Part shown: positions 1-11,490 of the stretch, piece by piece | Numbering within the stretch: position 1 is the stretch's first letter | Layout of the letters: each line of letters opens with the position of its first letter | Source of the DNA: Adiantum capillus-veneris | Lineage: Eukaryota; Streptophyta; Polypodiopsida; Polypodiales; Pteridaceae | Direction: 5' to 3' | DNA length: 64,000 bases | NCBI GenBank assembly: GCA_014529385.2 | Contig: CM043953.1 | Location: forward strand, 64,240,372 to 64,304,371 | Translations under genes and position numbers: made by a program | The notes under the pieces: generated by a model | Database searches by the model: none | What the model was told of the DNA's origin: nothing | Seen by the model: the letters and a program-made list of their open reading frames with translations, nothing else

Positions 1-1268
1 TGATGAATCAGTTTTTGATGTATGTTGATAAGGAGTATCCCATGAGTGACATTCCATCAAGTGTTTTTGTTGATGAAGAGGATGTGCTTTTGGAGCCTTG
101 AGGACTGAAAGCCAATTTCCAAACATGGATATGAGTTATTCAGGTTGTAAAGACAAGGATCTTGAATTTTAGGTCCCTGAATTGCAAGTTTCAATGGCGA
201 AGGTCCCTGATTTACAAAATTCCATAATGCAGGTCCCTGAACAAAAACTTACTGATTTGGAAAGAGATTTTGTTCTTGAATTTCGTGAATTTCAAAGTCT
301 TATAGTTGCTCAAGCAATGATCATCAACAATCTCTCATTAGACTTGAAGAACGAGAGATATTCAAATCAGGTGGCAACAAATCAAGCCATTTTTATGATC
401 GATCGACTTTAAGATGAGAAGCATTAGTCAAGAAGTGTTCACAGAATCAATATCTTGTCAAAGATATTCAAGAAGCAGTTTTTGACAAAGAAGAAACAAA
501 CTACAGTTTCTCAAAGGTGAAGAATGGAGTTCAATCTTTGATTTCTATAATTAAAGGATGCAGGAGTCAAGTGACTGAAGCGACTTTTTGTCTAGAGAAG
601 TCCAACATGGGGTGTTTGCAGCAAATTTCTACTTGTGCTCAATGGTGTGGAAGTCTTTCTTGAAATTTGCTCATTATTTTCTTTTGGAAATGGATCAAGT
701 GGAAAAAGGGTTTGGATGAAAGAAGCATGAAGGATGTTGTGGAAGAATATGAAATAAAAAAATTTCAAATTCAGGTTTATGTGCAGGAGATTTTTGAAGT
801 GCAGGAAGCTTCATCTTCATAGGATACTGAATACTTTCAAGAGGAAAAGAGCACTACACTGTACTTACAGGAAACTAAACATATGCAAGAGACTGAATAT
901 TTGGAGGAGATTGTATATATGAATCAGGAAGTGAACTTTTTACTTGAATGTTTGCAGTGGAGTGAATGGATAAAGTGGAAGCAAAGTAGGATAATTTTGT
1001 TTAAACTGAAGCCATATGAAGACTTGAAGCCTCAATTTGTGATGGTGAAGGACCAAAAGATTCAGCTATTGCAGTTAAGACAAAATGGAGAGTATGCAAA
1101 GATGGATGTTTGGGAACCTGAAGAAGAAGTATGATGACTTAAAACAAGAATATGATCAAGTGAATCAGCAGGTGGAGCTTAGCTCAAATCAAGTACAAGT
1201 GCAGATGTATAAAAGGTACAAGATGAAGTTCAAAAGAATCAAGTTCAAGATGTAGTGCAGGATGCAGT

Positions 1269-1430
1269 TGCAGTGACATAGCTTGAGGAAGCAGGAACAC
1301 ATTAGTCAACTTCAAATCAGATTTTTATTATTGAAGATGATATACCACCTGCAGTGACATAGCTTGAGGAAGCAGGAACACATTAGTCAACTTCAAATCA
1401 GATTTTTATTATTGAAGATGATATACCACC
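1269..1430 (+). repeat. 81-bp tandem duplication, two copies
   Basis: Bases 1269-1349 are repeated almost exactly at 1350-1430. The unit is 27 codons long, so it preserves the frame of the surrounding decayed gene. Both copies contain the same two TAG codons, so those stops arose before the duplication or were copied with it. Confidence 0.95.
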
Positions 1431-2277
1431 TGCAGATAATGTCAAAAGTACAAATGAAGCTGTTCAAGTTCAAAAAATGTAAAGGTTGCAAAGACAGTTG
1501 AAATTCCAAAAGAAGTTGAAGTTGCAAGGGAAATAAGCAAGCAGACAAATACTGAGCTTGATGATACTGATTTTCAAAGAAGTTATGTACCTGAATTTGC
1601 TGAACTACAAAGCCTTGTTATTTCTCAAGCAGAGATGATCCATAAGCTTTCTTTGGAGTTGGAGAATGATAGGTATTCAAATATGGTTGCGGCTAATGAA
1701 GCGGTTTCAGTCAACTTCAAGAAGAGAAGGCATCATTGATGGTGGAGATTTCTGAGGTTCGAGCTGAATTTGACTTGCATATTTCTTACTGCTATGAAGT
1801 TAATGATGCTCTTAAGCAAGTTTTTTTTGGATAAGAATAATCAAATTGAGGATTTGAATCTTCAACTCACTCAAATCGTGAATATGGAGTCTTCTTCAAA
1901 CCTTAATGTTACAAAAGGTGTCTTGAATGATGATGTTGTCATCAATGATGTTTATGATGTTGGTGCTTTTACAAATTCAGTCATGGAGATTGGAAGTCCA
2001 TCTTTTTTCAATGAAGTTCAGTTTCCTGCTGGTATTCTTGAAGATTTGTATTCTTTATGTGGTCATGTTCCTGATTTCAATGGTTTTATTGATGATGAGG
2101 ACACGGTTTTGACTAATGATTATGCAAGTATTTTGCAAGTTCTTGATGATGGTGAAGTGGGTTTTCCTGAAGATGGTTCTACATTTCTATGTGATGTTGT
2201 TGATGGAGGAGATGATGTTGATATTCTTATATCTCATTGGTTTTATGTCTTCATGCTTGATGAACTAAGGGAAGTTT

Positions 2278-2282
2278 TTCAG
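2278..2282. repeat. Target-site duplication TTCAG (left)
   Basis: TTCAG directly precedes the terminal TGTAAGG of the chromovirus and is repeated at 13368-13372 directly after the terminal CCTTACA. A 5-bp duplication is typical of Gypsy integrase. Confidence 0.95.
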
Positions 2283-2922
2283 TGTAAGGTCTCCAACCCC
2301 GCCGACACTAAAGCGGGATGGTACCATTGACAGGTCTCTAGGCCTACTAAAGTCAAAGTCTTTAAACAAGAAAAATTCCAGGGAATTTACCCTTACCATT
2401 GGCAATAGTTTAGGTTTATAGCCCTAGAAGAGACCTAGTCCTGTCTCGTAGTGGAAACGGGACCCTATTAAAAAAAATTCCGGCCCTAAATCTTCATCCT
2501 TTAGATTAAGGTTTCCTTAGCCAACGCTTTTTTGCCTCTAACATATGTGAGGGCACAGCCGCTGGTGGATTCCTCGTCCAAGTGACGAAGTTCTAAACGT
2601 TTCAGTGTGCGGGAATGGATAGTTATCTGACTAATCAGGTCCACCCATCCATGATTGACAACCTTAGTCAATCCCCACTTACCACCCCGCATTCACACAT
2701 GATTCTATTGTTGTTTAATTACTACCACATTCTTTCCACAATTAAAATAATGATTCTTTTTTAACTTTTCAAACTACATTTCCTTAAGAAAACCTCTGAA
2801 AACAATATTGAAGAAATTCTTTCAGAAAACAGACATCTTTAAACTTAAGACAAGGTACTATCATTTTAAAGTATCACTGACATCTCAATTCCTTAAGAAA
2901 ACATCTCAATTCAATTTAAATC

Positions 2923-3600
2923 CATTTACTAATTTCCCCTATTTAAATCAATCAAAAACTAGGTATTTTAGCTAAAGTAATTAGCTAGACTAATTTTCTG
3001 AGCTTCTCCTAATTTTCACGGGTTGTTGAACACCTAATTAACCATTGATAATTATATCACAAAGCATTTGAATTCCATTTACTAATTTCCCCTATTTAAA
3101 TTGCTCAAAAAACAAGGTATTTTAGCTAAAGTAATTAGCTAAATTAATTTCCTGAACTTCTTCTAATTATCATCGATTTTTGAACACCTAATTAACCACT
3201 GATAATTATATGGCAGCATTTGAATTCCATTTACTAATTTCCGTTATTTAAATTACTTAAAAAATAGAGTATTTAAGCTAAAGTAATTAGCTAGATTAAT
3301 TTTTTGAGCTTCTCCTAATTATCACAGGTTTGTGAACACCTAATTAACCATTGATAATTATATCACAGCATTTGAATTCTATTTACTAATTCCCCCTATT
3401 TAAATTTCTCAAAAAATAGAATATTTTAGCTAAAGTAATTAGCTAGATTAATTTTCTGAGATTCTCCTAATTATGGATTCTTGAACACCTAATTAACTAC
3501 TGATAATTATATAAAAGCATTTGAAATCTATTTACTAATTTCCCCTATTGAAATTATTCAAAAAAATAGAGTAATTATGCCTAATTAATTAGGAAAACTT
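2923..3600. repeat. ~152-bp tandem repeat inside 3' LTR, 5 copies
   Basis: The motif CATTTACTAATTTCCCC or close variants recurs at 2923, 3076, 3228, 3380 and 3529, with spacing of 149-153 bp. Each unit continues through a GCTAAAGTAATTAGCTAGA block and a TGATAATTATAT block. It is AT-rich and non-coding. Confidence 0.9.
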
Positions 3601-4019
3601 CTCAGAAAATTATAGGATAATTTTCCTAGATTAATAATTGTCTAATGCATCTGTGATAAATACTTCAACTTAATCTAATCCTTAATTAATATTTTTACCA
3701 TTAATTCATGGTTAATTTGGCTAATTTCAGCCCTAATATGATAGGATAAATAATCATCTTAGTATTACTAAGCTTAATTATAATAATCAGTAGAGATTAA
3801 TTAATTTAAAGAGGTTTAAGGAGCATGCATAGGCCTAATCTTTGATTTATTAACAATTTATCTTAATCTAACCTTGCTAATTAAGAAGGATTAGGTTAAT
3901 TACCGTTAGGGTTAATCAATTAGAGATTAAACTCTAATGATTTCTATGTAGTGTTTCTCCCTAGATGAGAGATAAATTCTCAAGGCTCCGAGTCTAACAA
4001 AATATGAAGAGAAAGGTCC

Positions 4020-4028
4020 TATTTATAG
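4020..4028 (-). promoter_or_regulatory. TATA box candidate in 3' LTR
   Basis: On the minus strand the sequence reads CTATAAATAGGACC. The same site is kept in the 5' LTR at 12884-12892. Its position in the first quarter of the LTR in element orientation suits a U3 promoter. Confidence 0.6.
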
Positions 4029-4503
4029 CTTTTTCTGGGCATCTGGCAGATTTTGGCAGCTTTCCCCTAGTCCAAGCAGCCCCCTAGCTTGAAATTTGCG
4101 CCATTTTCAGCCATCACTGCTCCTTGCAAGTTTCCCCAGCTTCCACACTCACCCCATACCTTCCAGAATTTGCCTAGCTGATTTTTGCAGATCTTTAATG
4201 ATGAAATTTGGAATTTTCTATCTAACTCTAGAACCTTAGTGTAAAGAAGTCTTTGTTAATGATTAATAATGAAACCATCCAATTTTTGTTATTAATTGAA
4301 TTTCTATGGTAATTTTCTAGGACCCGTAACTATTCCCATTTTTATCGGAATCAGATTCTGAAAATTTCTAAACATAGTAAAGCTCTGCTTATGATTCCAA
4401 AAATACCAAAATTAATAGTGTTTGGAGTCCTACAATAGTGTTTTCCATTAAGTTTTTCCAGCTTAGTACAATTTTGAAGGTTTCAGAAACTGGAAACCTT
4501 ACA

Positions 4504-4520
4504 ATCACCCCAACTTAAGG
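4504..4520 (-). promoter_or_regulatory. Polypurine tract next to 3' LTR
   Basis: Immediately inside the 3' LTR the minus strand reads AAGTTGGGGTGAT followed by the LTR start TGTAAGG. This is the expected place and composition for plus-strand priming. Confidence 0.75.
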
Positions 4521-4559
4521 ATTTTGAGATGTCGTCATCTCAACCGAAATTGGGAAAAT

Positions 4560-4660
4560 CCTTGTGAAGGGATACTTCATCCTCCCAGGTGGCGTCCTCG
4601 GTAGTGTAGTCTTTCCATTTGACCAAATATTCTTTGATAACCCTGTTTCTCAACTCCTTT
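4560..4660 (-). pseudogene. Chromodomain at end of chromovirus pol (out of frame)
   Basis: The minus-strand translation contains EYLVKWKDYTTEDATWEDE, the core of a chromodomain: hydrophobic strand, VKWK, then a short loop and TWE. In chromoviruses this domain lies at the integrase C-terminus and is known to steer integration to particular chromatin. Here it is one base out of frame with the preceding integrase tail, which ends at a TGA near 4650, so this copy could not make the fusion without a frameshift. Confidence 0.85.
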
Positions 4661-4935
4661 CCCTGGTGTCGAGAATACAATCTGGTTGGAGTTCAAGAAT
4701 TCCTTGCTTCTGCATCACAATTTGTTCATCATCTAGAGTATGATTTGGATTTGGGATGTAAGGTTTTAGAAGATTGATATGGAATACATTATGGGCCTTG
4801 AGGTGTTCAGGCAATTTTAGCTTATAAGCTTGATCACTGATTACTTTAATGACTTCATACGGTCCACAATATCTGGGGCTTGGTTTTTTGTATTTTCCCA
4901 AAGATAGAGCGCTTCTTTTTGGCCGAACCCTTAGG
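4650..4935 (-). pseudogene. Integrase C-terminal (GPY/F-like) segment
   Basis: A minus-strand frame carries SPRYCGPYEV followed by LPEHLKAHNVFHINLLKPY, the usual Gypsy integrase tail ending at the chromodomain. It is offset by one base from the upstream RNase H-integrase frame, which stops at 4931. The shift falls within about 15 bases of 4935, since an RVRP motif in the new frame follows directly. Confidence 0.85.
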
Positions 4936-6694
4936 AATATTTATCTCCCTGTTTGAAAACCCGATCAGATCGTTTTTTATCAGCATACTGTTTCTGGCGA
5001 TCCTTGGCAGCCTGAATGTCTTGCCTTATGGCTTTGGTTTGGGCATCCATCTCCTCCAACATTTGCTTTGAAGCTTCTACTCTTGTAGTAGGGTCAGAAA
5101 AATTTAGGGATGATATACACTCATGCCCATAAAGAGCATTGAATGGTGACATCCCAATGCTTTGATGAAAGGAAGAGTTATAGGCGAATTCCACCAGAGG
5201 AAGAAATTGGATCCATTTCCGGGGTTCCCTACCACAATAGGCTCTAAGGATGTCTTCAATAACTTGGTTCACTCTTTCTGTCTGTCCGTCTGTCTGGGGG
5301 TGATAGGATGTACTAAAACATAGTTGAGTACCTAAGGATTCAAACAAAGCTTTCCAGAATTTTGAAGTGAATTTTGCGTCTCTATCACTGACTATTCTTT
5401 TAGGAAGCCCGTGTAATCTGAAGATCTCTTTGATAAAGAGACGGCTTATGTCTGATGCAGTGTAAGTTGTTTTTACAGGCATCAAGTGGGAGACTTTAGT
5501 CAACATATCTACTACCACCATAATGGAGTCGTAACCCCCTTGAACAGTGGGAAGACATGTTACAAAGTCCATGCTAATAAGTTCCCACTTCATTTGAGGA
5601 ATGTCCAGAGGTTGAAGTTTTCCTGGCATCATTATTCGTTCAGCCTTAATCCTTTGACAGGAAAGACATTGTTTGATGTAACGGAGTATATCTCCCTTCA
5701 TTCCTGGCCAGAAATAGCTTTTCCTTATGGCATTAAGGGTCTTTGCATAGCCAGGATGGCCGAAAATTGGAGCGTTATGTCCTTCATAAAGGATTAACTC
5801 CTTTAATGTTGGATTTTTAGGAATGTAAAGCCGATACTTATAGTAGAGAAGCCCCTCCTCAAGTGAATAATCCTTGATTCTGTCTTTCTCTTTCTCTTTT
5901 AGGTCCTGTTGATTGATAACCTGTAGAAGTTTTTGATAATCCTTATCTTCCAGGGAAGCTTCCTTAACCTTGTTGAGGATTGGATTGTCAACTGTGGAAA
6001 TAGCCCCAAGAAAAACCTTACGACTAAGAGAGTCAGCAACCACATTCTCTTTCCCTGGTTTATATTTTATCTCAAAGTCATATTCCTGTAAGAGTTCTAT
6101 CCATCTTCTCTGCCTCATGTTGAGTGTTTCTTGTGAGAAAATCCATTTTAAACTCTGATGATCGTTGATCAATTGGAACTTTCCTCCTAGAAGATAGTGC
6201 CTCCAGAGTTTTAAAGCATGGACGACAGTTAGAAGCTCCAGATCATGAGTTGGATAATTCAGCTCATGGATTCTTAATTTTTGCGAAGTAAAGGCGACTG
6301 GTCTTCCTTCTTGGTTTAAAACTCCTCTTATAGCAAGACCGCTGGCATCTATTACTACTTCAAACTCTTGAGTGAAGTCAGGAAGTTTGAGTACAGGAGC
6401 TGATGTGAGATTTTGTTTTAATTTGAAGAAACAATCCTCCTGTTCTTTTCCCCATGTAAGTTTGGCTGTCTTTTTAAGTAACTGCGTCAAGGGTGCGGCA
6501 ATAACTGCATAATCTTTGACGAAGATTCTATACCATCCTGTAATGCCCAAAAATCCTCGAATCTCACTGACCGTTTTGGGTTGTAGCCAGTCTATTATAT
6601 CTTTAATCTTTGAGGGGTCTACTGAGATTCCTTCAGGGTTTAATATAAAACCAAGATAACTGACTTCTGGTGTGGAGAACACACATTTACTCAT
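4931..6694 (-). pseudogene. Gypsy RT thumb, RNase H and integrase (pol, middle part)
   Basis: A 587-codon open frame on the minus strand. It starts in the RT connection region (SKCVF..VSYLGF). RNase H follows with DASG near residue 116, DLELL near 151, DHQSL near 178 and VVADSLSR near 208-215. The integrase zinc domain has H296, H303, C333 and C336. The catalytic core has D366 (SMDF), D427 (SDRD) and E463 (TDGQTE), with the standard 35-residue D-E spacing, so the active site is complete. An in-frame TAA near 6735 separates it from the RT palm, and a frameshift near 4935 cuts off the tail. The first Met of this frame is internal and not a true start. Confidence 0.92.
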
Positions 6695-6760
6695 CTTGGC
6701 ATATAACTGATGTTGGCGTAGAAGATGGAGTACTTTACGTACATGGTCTTCATGCTCTTT

Positions 6761-7576
6761 TTAATCCTTAGAATATACCAGGATATCATCGAAAAACACC
6801 AACACAAAATCATCCAGATATTCTCTGAATATATCCTGCATGAGACGGTTAAAAGTGGCTGGAGCATTCGTAAGACCAAAGGGCATCACTATGCATTCAT
6901 AATGCCCATACCGGGTGTTGAAAGCAGTTTTGTAAATATCTGCCTCCTTAATCCGGATTTGGTGGTAACCTGATCTGAGATCAATTTTTGTGAATACCTT
7001 GGCTCCATGTAACCTATCAAGCAATTCATCGATGCCAGGAATGGGGTACTTATTCTTTACTGATACCTGGTTAAGCCCCCTATAATCAATGCAGAGATGT
7101 AAGGATTCATCCTTCTTCTTTTGGAATAGAACAGGTGCTCCCCAAGGTGAAATGCTTGGTCTTATGAATCCCTGCTCAATAAACTGACGAAGCTGTTCTT
7201 TTAATTCAATAGCTTCAGGGAGGGACATTTTGTAGGGTCTTTTTGAAATTGGCTCACTTCCTGGAAAGGTTTCAATTTCATGGTCTATATCTCTGGGAGG
7301 AGGTAAATTCGAAAGATCTTCCGAAAATATATCCGAAAATTCTTTAAGCCATTCTGGAGTTGGGTTGTCCCTTGAATCATCGGCCTTATTAAGTTTTACT
7401 ACAAAGATCTGTTGCCCTTTACGTAACCCCTTCAGAAGTCGACTAGCCTTGACTAAATGAGCCTTAGGCTTCCCGTTTATTCCTTGGACTAATGTTTCTT
7501 CACCTAAGTGATTTTTGAAGGTCAAGTTTCCTTGAGCACAGTGAATTTGAGCTTGATTTTTGATTAGCCAATCCAT
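6761..7576 (-). pseudogene. Gypsy protease tail and reverse transcriptase palm
   Basis: A 271-codon minus-strand frame. After the protease end ([12 protein letters not shown]) and a linker come the RT blocks: [10 protein letters not shown] near 161-170, [13 protein letters not shown] near 197, [12 protein letters not shown] near 221 and the catalytic FFDDILVYS near 261. The usual motif is F/Y-x-DD, so both aspartates are present. The frame stops at a TAA right after YSKD; the expected continuation into KEHEDHV is visible in the same frame beyond it, so a single codon change split the gene. Upstream, the frame is broken by a 71-bp tandem duplication. Confidence 0.92.
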
Positions 7577-7631
7577 CCCAAGGATACCATCATAGATTCC
7601 TACTGGAAGAGTTCGAAAGTAGGATGAAGTC

Positions 7632-7773
7632 AGGGTTCCCCCTAGTTCAAACTCAACTTTCCCAGTTGTAAATTGAGATAGAATCTCTTTCCCATTTGAA
7701 CTAGGGTTCCCCCTAGTTCAAACTCAACTTTCCCAGTTGTAAATTGAGATAGAATCTCTTTCCCATTTGCTAA
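7632..7773. repeat. 71-bp tandem duplication that breaks pol
   Basis: The 67-base stretch at 7632-7698 recurs at 7703-7769, separated by AACT, giving a 71-bp period that is not a multiple of three. It lies in the protease region and shifts the frame between protease and RT. At the junction GAACTAGGG and CCCTAGTTC form an inverted repeat around a few bases. Confidence 0.95.
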
Positions 7774-8856
7774 TTCTACTACTAATTTCTTGGTAGGATA
7801 TTGGTTCAATTTAAGTTTCCTTAAACATTTAGGAGAGAGAAAAGAGTGTGTGCTGCCACAATCTATAAGTAGTTCAAATTTTTCACCTTCTCTGTTTGCA
7901 GTGGTTTGGATGACAGCGTACTGTTGCCGAGCTCCAGGATTATCAATGGAGGCAAAAAGAGTAGCTCTTTCATCTTCCTCATCCTGCAAGGTAGGCTCTC
8001 CTACTGCAGCATAAGCTCTGGCTCCTCTACCTCTACCTCTGCCTCGTCCTCTATTGCCTCTACCTCTTTGATTATTTCCTTGTCCTATTTGAGTCTGAGT
8101 AGGGGTTACGGTAGCAATTTGAGGATTTTTCCCCTCAGGACATTGACTCCTGTAGTGTCCCATTCTATTGCATCCATAGCATCTGATGTTTGGAAAAGTC
8201 TGCTCTATAGTGGCTGCAACTGACACTGCCCTCCGTTGACCTCCTTGATTATAATTCCCCCTTGCTCTTCCTCTAAAGTTATTGTAGTTGTAATAGTTCC
8301 TGGCAGGAGGATTTCCTTCAGATGCAAGTGGTTTAGCTCTTAGAAGAGCATCTTGAATAGAGGTGGGTCTCATAGCTTCCAGCCGGTTACTCAAAGGTTT
8401 GTTTAAACCCTGACAAAAGCGAGCAATCTGTTGTTCCATAGTCATTGGTGGTGCGTAACGTCGTAAAGACACATATTTGGTATAATACTCTTCCAAAGTA
8501 AGCCCTAACTGTTTGAGGGCGAAGAACTCATTCATCTTGATAGCTTGGTGAGCTGGAGGAAGATATCTTTCTTTCACTGCCTGCTTCATTCTTTCCCAAG
8601 AGGGACTAATGGAAGGATTATCTCTACAGTATTGTTTCCACTAGAGTTTGGCATCTCCGGTGAGTCAAAACATTCCTAACATTGCTTGATTCTCTGAAGC
8701 AGTTGCCGCGGCTAAGAAATAATCATCCATGGCGTCGAGCCATACTTCGGCATCACGTTCTAAATTGGTTCCTTCTCCCTTGAAAGTTGGGAGTTGAACT
8801 TGTTTTAACAGTAGTTTCTTTTCCTGGGTGGGAGTATAGAGACTTTTGGCAATTCC
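7642..8856 (-). pseudogene. Gypsy gag and start of protease
   Basis: The main open part is 8589-7642 (315 codons). The frame can be followed upstream to about 8856, through two stops (a TGA and a TAG near 8640-8670) where CGA and TGG would suit the retro-gag fold (GDAKL before WKQ). Near the C-terminus are a zinc knuckle CYGCNRMGHYRSQC (CX2CX4HX4C), an RGRG-rich basic stretch and the protease motif LIDCGSTHSF, with D-C-G replacing the commoner D-S-G. No ATG that would make a good N-terminus lies in frame near 8856. See the candidate exon at 10804-10961. Confidence 0.85.
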
Positions 8857-9679
8857 CTGAGTTTGTAATTATGAAAATGTTTTAGTGATTACACTACTTT
8901 TGTTTTGTCAGGCAGTTTTCAAACATACTACAAACAGAAATCTAACAATCCTTATCACCATTTCAATTTTTCTACACAAGCATGTCATAAAACCATGAGA
9001 TATACAAAGGTTGATACAATACTGACTCATACTATGTACAAGATGGGCTCATACTATATACAAAATGGACTCATGCTATATACAATGTGTGATTCCCTAA
9101 ATCAACAACCTCTTTACCACTGGTGGGTCTGACAGGGGATCAAAAAAGATGACGTTTTTTGGTCCCCTAAACCTTGGGCCTACCCTCATGGGCCTGATCC
9201 TTCCTGGGTATATTATTGCGGCTACCTGATCATAGACCCCTGGATTCTGTAACACTTCTACCCCATCTACAACAATGGTATGATCTGGATCTTCAATCCC
9301 ACTAAAGAAGAAAACTTCGATGGTCTGAAGTGTTTCTGCCCACTTGAGTCTTTTTAGATTGAGTGTTAACCCTTATAACTGTCCCGCATCAATCTAGAAA
9401 ATTCCGCCAAACTGTGACCAACTTATTCCCCATGTAGGAGGAGGGGAAAACATTAAATCTAACAATTGCATGATGCTCTTGCGAAGTACAAAGTTGTTGG
9501 AGCTGCAAGCAGCCTCGAACATGATGTTGAAAATCACAAACTTTTGTAAGCTTGGCGGATATTTTCCTGTATTGATAGGGAAATTCTCATTTCACAATAT
9601 ACCATAATTAAAAATGCAATACAACTTATACTTAATTCCCAACTTTTACCCTCCTAAGGTCAGGACCTTATTAAACCAT
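8857..9679 (-). other. Leader between PBS and gag, no gene seen
   Basis: About 820 bases between the primer-binding site and the recognisable gag frame. Stops are frequent in all frames. On the minus strand a pyrimidine-poor but AG-ended ACAAACTCAG precedes the first gag-like codons, a possible splice acceptor. Confidence 0.5.
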
Positions 9680-9691
9680 GCTCTGATACCA
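9680..9691 (-). promoter_or_regulatory. Primer-binding site (initiator tRNA-Met)
   Basis: The minus strand reads TGGTATCAGAGC two bases after the end of the 5' LTR. This is the standard sequence complementary to the 3' end of initiator tRNA-Met, and it fixes the LTR boundary at 9694. Confidence 0.95.
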
Positions 9692-10803
9692 CTTGTAAGG
9701 TCTCCAACCCCGCCGACACCAAAGCGGGATGGTACCATTGATAGGTCTCTAGGCCTACTAAAGTCAAAGTCTTTAAACAAGAAAAATTCCAAGGAATTCA
9801 CCCTTACCATTGGCAATAGTTTAGGTTTATAGCCCTAGAAGAGACCTAGTCCTGTCTCGCAGTGGAAACGTGACCCTATAAAAAAAAAATTCCAGCCCTA
9901 AATCTTCATCCTTTAGATTAAGGTTTCCTTAGCCAACGCTTTTATCCCTCTAACATATGTGAGGGCACAGCCGCTGGTGGATTCCTCGTCCAAGTGACGA
10001 AGTTCTAAACGTTTCAGTGCGCGGGAATGGATAGTTACCTGACTAATCAGGTCCACCCGTCCATGATTGACAACCTTAGTCAATCCCCACTTACCACCCC
10101 GCACTCACACATGATTCTATTGTTGTTTAATTACTACCACATTCTTTCCACAATTAAAATAATGATTCTTTTTTAACTTTTCAAACTGCATTTCCTTAAG
10201 ACAACCTTTGAAAACAGTATTGAAGAAATTCTTTCAGAAAACAGACATCTTTAAACTTAAGACAAGGTACTGTCATTTTAAAGTATCAATGACCAGTACT
10301 AACTTGTCTCAAGACCACCTATACAGGGGTGAAAAAACGGCACCCATTCCTTATTTATATAACCGGGGTGGAAAAAGTCTTCACCCAAAGTCCGGGCGCC
10401 CATACGCCAAAACTAGTTGTCCATACAACCAGGCGGTTCCTCTAGGATAAACTTCAAAGTACTATCCATAAACATAAACAAGCACGGGGTAAAGACTCCA
10501 CACGTGCCGAGGTAACCGACTCCTCCATGATGGTATCTCCATCATTACTCATTACCTGGAGTAAAATATTTCCAAGGAATTAGAGGTGTCTTGAGTCAAG
10601 CTGTCTTAAGGATGGTCAAACATTTCTTTCCTATTTCTACCATTCATAACCCAATTAGTCCTTTCCTAATTACAATCATTGATCGTGGGTTTCGTGGAAG
10701 TTACCTTCCATTAACAGCCAGTTTTTTCCTTCCTAACCTTACGTATGCAATGCTTAACGTAAAATGAACTCTAAAAGCTATTAATGGCATAATTGAAATC
10801 CAC

Positions 10804-10961
10804 CTGGGACTGGTCGTCCATCTGCTGTGGGGCAGGTGCCCGTAGACTCTCCTCTGTTGGCCTATGGCTAGGCCCTGCTTCGTGGTCATTAGTTGCTTTG
10901 TTGCGTTTGTTACTAACATCTTCACATTCAAAGGATTCCCCCTGGTTCTCTTGGGAGCCAT
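10804..10961 (-). CDS. Candidate first exon of gag inside the 5' LTR
   Basis: A minus-strand ATG at 10961 begins MAPKRTRG. After one apparent base loss in the G run (near 10935) an open hydrophilic frame follows (GESFECEDV.., PSHRPTEESLRAP, QQMDDQSQ). It ends at CCCAG|GTGGAT, a reasonable splice donor. Joining to the acceptor at 8857 (CTCAG|GGAATT) would be phase 0 into GIAKSLYTP and then the gag body. This basic N-terminus resembles Gypsy gag starts in style only. The splice model is inference; the exon could instead be a small unrelated ORF. Confidence 0.35.
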
Positions 10962-11490
10962 TTCGGCAGCCTTATAAAAAGACTTAATCCATTAGAGGAT
11001 TAATTGAATAACATTTATTTTCCTTGTTTACCCAAATATAAGGATTTTTGGAATAAATAGGGATCTTTAATAGTCGTTTTGATAGGTTGACCATCCCATA
11101 ATTTAATTATGTTATAAGTACTTTTTCCCCATCCTTTAATAAGGATTTTGGACCTCGGTTAATTCTTTTGTAATTAGATAATTTTATTTCTTACTTTTTC
11201 TTTTGTCCATTATATACAAAAATCGGTTACTTTTGCCCAAAATACGTACCTAAACTATTTATCTAAGGTTAGGATATTTATCATAGATTTTCCAAGGTAT
11301 ATTCCTTCTCTGGTATTGATATCAAAGGTTTTCTATTTTCTTTACTATATTTCCCTTTTTATTTTTTCCAAAAATTAGAGTAATTTAACTGGAATATATA
11401 GTTAAACTAATTTTCTAATGGTAGCATAATTACCCTGGGTTCCTTGAGGTCTAATAAACCTCTGATAAACATCTCGATTCAATTTAAATC

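Larger units (their letters stand above)
1..2282 (+). pseudogene. Decayed coiled-coil-like gene, 5' part (partial)
   Basis: Open stretches interrupted by stops and frameshifts run in one direction from the window edge, so the gene begins outside. Pieces include a frame from base 3 to 101, one at 182-412, one at 883-1134 and one at 1770-2282. The predicted protein is rich in Q, E, K, L and V, with repeated VPE/VPD steps near the start. Two related segments (about 260-420 and 1580-1740) share a pattern ending LSLDL..ERYSN / LSLEL..DRYSN, so the protein had internal repeats. Several stops sit where a paralogous segment has CAG or CAA. The frame shifts at the T run near 1818-1826. No family was recognised; a coiled-coil structural protein is an inference from composition. 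The locus resumes at 13373 beyond the chromovirus. Confidence 0.5.
2283..4503 (-). repeat. 3' LTR of chromovirus (2221 bp)
   Basis: It begins TGTAAGGTCTCC on the plus strand and ends GGAAACCTTACA, matching both ends of 9694-13367. Compared with the 5' LTR it lacks about 1.18 kb (equivalent to 10291-11473) and two of seven units of an internal 152-bp tandem repeat. At the junction near 2879-2915 the sequence ATCTCAATTC occurs twice around a short filler, which suggests end-joining after deletion here rather than insertion in the other LTR. Confidence 0.93.

Noticed and set aside
6725-6973. Plus-strand frames within the chromovirus pol (6725-6973, 5486-5797 and others)
   Set aside because: They are shadows of the minus-strand pol genes.
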